A DNA stretch of 64,000 nt. It comes from Phaeotremella fagi (lineage: Eukaryota > Basidiomycota > Tremellomycetes > Tremellales > Phaeotremellaceae). The stretch lies in NCBI GenBank assembly GCA_001599715.1, contig BCHU01000014.1, positions 372,001 to 436,000 on the forward strand, given 5' to 3'. The translations under genes and the position numbers were made by a program. This document shows, in pieces, positions 58,410-64,000 of the stretch. Every line of letters starts with the position of its first letter. The stretch's first letter is position 1. The notes below the pieces were generated by a model, which saw nothing but the letters and a program-made list of their open reading frames with translations, ran no database searches and was not told where the DNA came from.

Positions 58410-59927
58410 TCAACCACGGTAGCACTACAATCGATCAGAAAAATAAACAAGTACAAAAAAAGTCAGTCAGTGTTCATGAATTGTGCCAAAATGATTTCGG
58501 GATGAAAAACTTACAGGTAGGAGTATTCGAAGCCCCTGATAGCTGCTCTTATCTCTACAATAGTCTGTCAAGATGGGTTTATAAACTCTCCAGTCATATC
58601 TGCTATCAGTGGAACCAGTAGCGGCTGTGTTACGACTGTCCATGAAGAAATACAAACAAGAATGTCAGTGTTCATGATTGGCAATATAACTATTTTGAGA
58701 TTGGAAACTTACCGGTAGGAATTATCGATTCTTCTTGAGGACCTCGATGATGTAGAATACTCAAAGTTGGTAGCAGTGGAACCAGTCGCGACTGTGTTGC
58801 TGCTGTCCGCGAAAATACAAACAAGAATGTCAGTGGTCAAGAGTGGCAATATAATAATTTTTAGATTGGAAGCTTACAGGTACGAATTACTCATATTACT
58901 AGAGGATCTCAATGATGTAGAATACTCAGAGTTGGTAACAGTGGAACCAGTCGCGACTGTGTTGCTGCTGTCCGTGTTTTTGCTGTCCGCGTACAAATAC
59001 AAACAAGAATGTCAGTGTTCATGATTGGCAATGCAATCGTTTTTAGATTGGAAACTTACAGGTAGGAAACGATATCTGTTGCGACTTGAATCCAATAATT
59101 TCTTCTGTCACGGTCTCCATCGACGACTCGGGACAAACAAAAATCGATATCACCGATGGCTGCGACAATGTCGGTCAATTCTGGTTGTTGAGAGTCCTCA
59201 GTTCCGGTAACAGTGAGACCAGTCGCGGCTGTGGTCTTGTTACTGTCCGTGCACAAATACACAAAAAATGTAAGTGTTCATGATTGGCGATACAATTGTT
59301 TTTGAATTGAAGACTTACAGATAGGAGGCACATCTACCTCGTGCCAATATAATCCATTTGCGTTTGTGTCTGTTTTTTCTATCGACGGCATCTTTCAAAT
59401 AACCACTGATATCGCTGATGGCTTCGTCACTGCTGGGCGATTCTGGTTGTTGAGAGCCCTCAGATTCGATAATAGTAGAAATGGCGGTGTTCGTACTAGG
59501 GACCTTAGTTTGTTTTTCAGAGAGGTGTGATTCTAAGTACTTCACTCTAAACAAAAACATCAATTAAATGGTTATTCCTTGGAGTTAAACATAAAGCTAA
59601 CCGTTCTCGCAAAGCTGCGTTCTCCCTTTCTGTCTCATAGGCACTTGAAAGAAGAAACCTATCTCTTGGACCATACACACTCTCGTCTCCCGTATACTCT
59701 GAGGCTGAAATGAGACTATTACGAATTGCACTCGAAGATACTCTCTCCTGATCTTCGCATTTTTTCAGGAGCAAAGCTCGTTGTTTTTGACGATACATTC
59801 TTTTGTCGTTACGCAATTGATTTAACATAAGGCATTTGATTTTCTTTCTGTAGTCTCCATCGTTTGAACTTGTTTGATAGGTATTGAGAATTGATGCTGA
59901 ACTTCTTGAATCTGCTTGATATGCCAT
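58410..59927 (-). CDS. Tandem coiled-coil family 2, gene C, with duplicated exon cassettes
   Basis: Exons (minus) 59602-59927, 59319-59546, 59060-59242, 58878-58982, 58713-58802, 58515-58635, 58410-58424; 1068 nt, 355 aa in one open frame. Exons 1-2 match gene B (VKYLESHLSEKQ, ending in CASYL at the donor). Exons 3-6 are tandem cassettes beginning SNTVATGST- or NKTTAATGLT-like and ending SYL/SYR. Their introns (75-77 nt) are nearly identical, with a shared GGACAG acceptor. Junctions are phase 2 up to exon 6, whose length (121 nt) shifts phase to a five-codon last exon. Skipping exon 3, 4 or 5 keeps the frame. Exon 4 has two in-frame acceptors 15 nt apart. Function unknown. Confidence 0.68.
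58500..59330 (-). repeat. Tandem exon-intron cassette array
   Basis: Four to five head-to-tail units of about 165-260 bp, each an exon plus its downstream intron. Recurring landmarks on the plus strand: CTGTCC[GA][CT]G before each exon, CTTAC[AC]GGTA[GC]GA at the other end, and ACAAGAATGTCAGTG-like plus TTCATGATTGGCAATA-like blocks in the introns. The two central units are the most alike. Confidence 0.85.
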
Positions 59928-60826
59928 CTTTGTATCTCTTGAAATCTGAATGTACAATTTGTAGATGTAAAACGAAGAGGTTTCGTATTTGTATTGAAGA
60001 CAGCGCTTTCTGTAGTCCTCAAAACAGACAGTACTATCCTTTGAGATGGGTACTGTATGGTCCTTTCAGACTGGTTCTCAAACGACTAAGGAAACACTGT
60101 GTGGTATGCGTTTGAAATCTCCGATGTTTGCCTTGTGGTTTGAAGGCTGTGAATGGAGCAACAATCTATTCAATCACGCCACATACAGTATTTCAATAAT
60201 ACTGGACTTCTGTAACCAAGAACTGCGTGCCTTGTGAATGTCGACAAATGCTCGTTTGCAATTTGAAAGATGTTACACAGGTTATCCAACAACTCCTTGT
60301 GTTTTGGTTAAAGCACAATGGTCGGTTTTGTAATGTACAATGTAAGTTGTAAGGTCTTCGGTTGCCGATGGAGCAAAGATTCAAAAGATGAACTGAAAGT
60401 CGTGGTAGTTATGGAAGGTAGGTCAGCTTTGTTCTGCAACATTGTCATGCAGACTGGGACCTCAATCCAAAAGAAAATACAGCATTGTCAATCGTGTACT
60501 CTATTCCTTTTTCAACAGAAAATGTGGCTTTCGGTAAACAATGTCAAGTTAGATTCGATGATCCAACTTGGATTGTAACAAAAAGGGTATCGCTACTGGC
60601 AGTACATCATGATCTCAACCCCCAACACCGTTAAGTAATTCACGATACCTTCCCTGTTCAACACCTATTGTACATACAGTAAACGCCTAAGACCACCAAC
60701 TAGTGGCATTTTGGATTAAGGAAGATGCAACACTTCAAAGTTGAAAAAGGACCTGATACGAAAAAAATTATCAGTTTCATGACTGACGGCAGAATGATTT
60801 CAACATGAAAAACTTACAGGGAGACA
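59928..60826. repeat. Intergenic C-D, right copy of the segmental duplication
   Basis: About 900 bp. The promoter block of gene C is at 60060-60190; 60240-60680 matches 56640-57115. The stretch just left of gene D contains the remains of its lost last intron (donor relic near 60815). Confidence 0.65.
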
Positions 60827-61444
60827 TTACTGACGCTCCCGATATCTTTTTGTTACGCTTTCACTGTGTTGATTCAAATAGTGACTGATATTTCTGAAGA
60901 ATTTGTGACTTTTGTACGGTTCTGATGGTTTAGAGTACTCAGATTCGGCGACAGTAGAATCAGTGGCGGCTATGGTATTGCTACCGTTCGTGACTTCTGT
61001 ATTGGTGTTCGTAGTGACTTGAGATTGTTTTTGACAGAGTTGTGATTCTAAACTTTTGATTCTCAACATAAACATCAATGAAGTGTCACTTCTTTAAGCT
61101 CGAAATAACACTAACCGTTTCTGAAAGCCTTTGGCCTGTTCAGACTTCAAATTATAAGCAAGATCCAAAACCTTAAGCCTGTCTTCTGGATCAAGACGGC
61201 TTACTTTTGAAGCTGCACTGAGAGTATCACAAACTTCATCAAGGGGGAAATATGCTGTCTCATCTTCCATATATTTCTCCCTAATAGAAGCAAATGTACC
61301 AAGATAAGAGTCGGATCCATCGTTTTCCCATATTCTGCGAATAAGATCATCCAGCTCCTTGTTGAATGTTGGATTATCAATTAAACCTGTTTGATCAGTA
61401 TTGTCACTCAATACTGAACTTTTTGGATCTGCTTGAAATGACAT
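60827..61444 (-). CDS. Tandem coiled-coil family 2, gene D (truncated)
   Basis: Exons (minus) 61116-61444, 60827-61061; 564 nt, 187 aa. Closest to gene B: DNTDQTGLIDNPTFNKE, FPLDEVCDTLSAASKV, DRLKVLDLAYNLKSEQAK, IKSLESQLCQKQSQV and SHYLNQHSESVTKRYRERQ. A TAA follows at once, while the ancestral donor CCCT|GTAAGT remains just downstream in the position where B and C read SYL and splice on. The protein thus lacks the variable terminal exons. It may still be functional or be at an early stage of decay. Intron 1 uses donor GTTAGT and acceptor TTGAG. Confidence 0.62.
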
Positions 61445-62210
61445 GTTTATATTTCTTGAAGTTGAATGTTCAATTTGTAAATGTAAAATAATGTGTATAT
61501 ATATATCGCAAGGATTCCACTTTTTGCAGTATTTGAAACACACAGCAGCATTGTACTATCATTTCAGACGGTAGGTTCCTTTCAGATTGACTCTAGACGT
61601 TTGAAATCTCCTACATTATCTACCTTTTGCTTTGAAAAGTTTTCAATCTTGTCAGTTGTTTCACAAGCTGTAGTGTTACTGAGCCCCTGCAATCGTGATT
61701 CAAGTCTTGTGGATGATATTGTGTGCCACAAGCTACAGTATGTGCTTTGTGTGCGTCCACCAGGGATGCAATTTGAATCCTCAAAAGATATCTGGTTATC
61801 TTTCATCTCTCATAAGGGCGATCAAATTGGAATGTGCAAGAGAAGGATTGCAGCGTCTGACAAAATGAATAATGTACTTATTGTACTCTCAGAATACGTC
61901 ACAGTCATCTGCGTTGAAAACTTAAAGCAAGTACTTTATGAAGCGTCATCAACCGACACCTGCATCACACGGTAGCTTTCAACTCTAAATACTCGTACAT
62001 GGCCCGCCTTCCCTATTTCCTCACAAGCACCTCCTCCGATGTTCTACGAGATTCTTTCACTTCCGAATGTTGTTTGAAGGTATTTCTGATAACAGTCGAT
62101 CCTGAAAAATTGATGATTAAAGGGATTGTCAGTCTCAAGTGGTATCAAGGAATTTTACAATCGGGGTTGTGAAAAACTCACTGGCAGCGACAATGAGCAC
62201 TCTTTGAACA
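61445..62210. repeat. Spacer left of the fused gene; duplicated right of it
   Basis: About 770 bp. The segment 61570-62060 resembles 63480-63990 in order and orientation: promoter block, CCCCTGCAATCG, CACCAGGGATGCAATTT, ...ATCTTT...TCTCATAAG, ...CTCTAAATACTCGTA and CCGCCTTCCCTAT. No ORF. Confidence 0.7.
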
Positions 62211-63300
62211 TTATATTTCGAAATTTTGTTTATCGGAAAGATCTCCGCTGTTACTGGATAAATTGCGGATGTTCTCGCTAAGAACCCTCATTCTGTTTTC
62301 GAATTGTCTATCAATGATGTCTTCCTCGGTACTAGAAGTGGGATTGCAGCTGTTGTTGGTGAGTTTTGAACTGTTATTATCATTTCTCGTTGCGTTTGAA
62401 ACCTCGACTCTAAATGTGGATATACTGTACACTTAGTTGAAGACCAAAATTTTGTCCTCATTAAAGCAATGAAACCTCACCTTGAACGTGCTTCTTTCTT
62501 CCCAAGCTTGCTCTTCTTCAAATCATTGATAGTGAACCGATGTTTGTTTGCAACCGCTTGGGGCTTTTCGTAATCAGCAGCATAGTTTTCAAGACTGGCA
62601 CAGACGTCATCGATGCTGACACAGTCTGATTTGGAGTGAGTGTATTGATTTGTATATTTTCGAATATTGTCAGCATCATCATAGTAACCACAAAACGATT
62701 CTACAAAGGTAACTAGATTGTTGATTTTTTGGTTCAGCTCTTCTCGACTGATGGTATCAGTTTCGTCATCACCAGCATTTGATGGAGACAAGTTGGACCA
62801 TGGGTAACGAGATGACATTTTACTTGTTTGGTTGTAGTAGGTGGATTCATCACCAGACTTGGTGGAAGATCGGTTTGTTGATGCTTTTGAAGCGTTGATC
62901 CTAATATGAATATACAGTCAGTTGAGGATGAAGACTACATTTGCATTAAAGTGATAAAACCTCACATGGCCCACACCCTCTTGTTCGTATTTCTCATCTG
63001 CCTCAGCTCACCTACAGTTCTCCAAACATTTGACGTGACAACTCTAGGCCGTTTGATATTAGGATCATTATAGGTTTCGAGACTCGCACAGACTTCATTG
63101 ATACTGACGCCGTTTGATTTGGTTTGTGTGTATTGGTTTGTGTAGCTTAGAAAAGTATTTTTACCTTCCTGATCAAGTGAATTTGAAAACATGTCAAGTA
63201 GATAGTCGATTTTCTCGGTTAGCTCCTTCGGAGTAATCGTACCGTATTCATCCTCACCAGTATTTGATGAAGACATGTTGGAAGATATGTAGCGAGACAT
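62211..63300 (-). CDS. Tandem coiled-coil family 2, fused double-copy gene (E+F)
   Basis: Exons (minus) 62966-63300, 62481-62900, 62211-62409; 954 nt, 317 aa. The first repeat has ITPKELTEKIDYLLDMF, SYTNQYTQTKSNGVSINEVC and ASLETY. The second has ISREELNQKINNLVTFVESF, KYTNQYTHSKSDCVSIDDVC and ASLENY. The linker (INASKASTNRSSTKSGDEST, then YYNQTSK) runs in frame into the second repeat, and its DNA matches the untranslated leader of the first (CCAAACAAGTA before ATG). Two separate genes with starts at 63300 and 62818 are the alternative. The C-terminal exon (RVEVSNATRNDNN..., ending NLSSNSGDLSDKQNFEI) is polar. Function unknown. Confidence 0.62.
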
Positions 63301-64000
63301 TATTGTACTTGTTTGGTAGTTGATTTGGTAGTTGACAATATGGAAGTCAAAACATGAAAGACAGTAAACTTATGTAAACCGTATGCTAGGTGTTCTGTTC
63401 CATGTCCAGCCAAATTAAAGGAAGGGTGTACTAACCTTTGAGACAAGTATCCATTCAGGCGGACTCTGAAACAATTACAGAACCTTTGTGTGATGAATGT
63501 TTGAAAATTGCGTCCTCAGTTACCTTTTGCTTTTAAAGGTTTTCAATCTACTCAGTTGTATCACAAGGTATAATGATACTGCACCCCTGCAATCGCAATT
63601 TGAGTCATGCCGATGATACCAGAAAGACCTCTTTAAGTCGGGTGCCACAAGCTACAGTACGAGTACAGTATGTGCTCTGATGTGCACCAGGGATGCAATT
63701 TTTGTGTTGCCAAGCTTAAACTCTCAAAAGATGTTTGATTATCTTTGAAATCTCATAAGACTGATCGACAAATTACCAACTTGCAAGAGAAATTGAACTG
63801 CAAAGATGAAGATGAATTCTTAGATTATGCCACTGTCGTCTACGTTGAAAACTTGAACTTCTTGAAAAATCATCAATGAACACTTGCATCAAGCCGTAAC
63901 CACTCTAAATACTCGTAAATGGACCGCCTTCCCTATCAATTACATCCTCCAATATTCTACAAGATTATGCCTAGTCCCATTTTGAACTACCGTGCTCTTT
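63301..64000. repeat. Promoter side of the fused gene; array probably continues
   Basis: 700 bp to the window edge. The leader directly right of 63300 contains a short duplicated TTTGGTAGTTGA. 63480-63990 repeats the layout of 61570-62060, so a further gene copy may start beyond the edge. Confidence 0.6.

Noticed and set aside
58500..59330. CRISPR-like array, because of regularly spaced repeats.
   Set aside because: Repeat units are long, diverged and coincide with splice sites and an open reading frame; this is a eukaryotic exon duplication.

Overview
The window is nuclear DNA of a basidiomycete, most likely a tremellomycete yeast of the Cryptococcus/Kwoniella type. Reasons: dense genes on both strands, several introns per gene (mostly 40-80 nt, GTNNGT donors, CTAAC/CTGAC branch-like sites just before the acceptor), many very short exons, and housekeeping proteins that match fungal families. 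The species cannot be named from the sequence alone. For each spliced gene below I worked out exons by hand and checked that the summed exon length is a multiple of three with one open frame.

Layout. 0-17 kb holds conserved core genes: TFIIIC large subunit (TFC3), an RsfS-like mitochondrial ribosome factor, ATP synthase subunit g, SND3/PHO88, the golgin RUD3, a DHHC palmitoyltransferase and UTP13. 17-21.5 kb is gene-poor, with lineage-specific hypothetical genes and a decayed relative of one of them. 21.5-29.4 kb holds a conserved fungal protein of unknown function, the SIN3 co-repressor and a TauD-family dioxygenase. 29.9-34 kb is a tandem array of three divergent paralogues of an unrecognised family. 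34.5-47 kb returns to conserved genes: an extended SDR, ATP synthase subunit f, the GTP/GDP carrier GGC1, thiolase ERG10, mL49, a coiled-coil (possibly Sec2-like) protein, the exon-junction protein Y14 and a CipC-like protein.

47-55.4 kb looks like a small catabolic cluster: a sugar-porter MFS permease, a glycerophosphodiester phosphodiesterase-like enzyme, a Zn2Cys6 regulator and a divergently transcribed inositol-monophosphatase-family enzyme. Two of its promoters share a CACGTGTG element. A route from an imported glycerophosphodiester or sugar phosphodiester to free inositol or sugar is a reasonable inference, not shown.

55.5-64 kb is the most unusual part: at least five tandem minus-strand genes of an unrecognised coiled-coil family, with duplicated promoters and flanks. 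One member carries a run of tandemly duplicated in-frame (phase 2) exon cassettes with nearly identical introns. One looks like a fusion of two copies, with the leader of the second copy turned into coding linker. One has a stop codon just before its ancestral last splice donor. Duplicated flanking sequence runs off the right edge, so the array probably continues.
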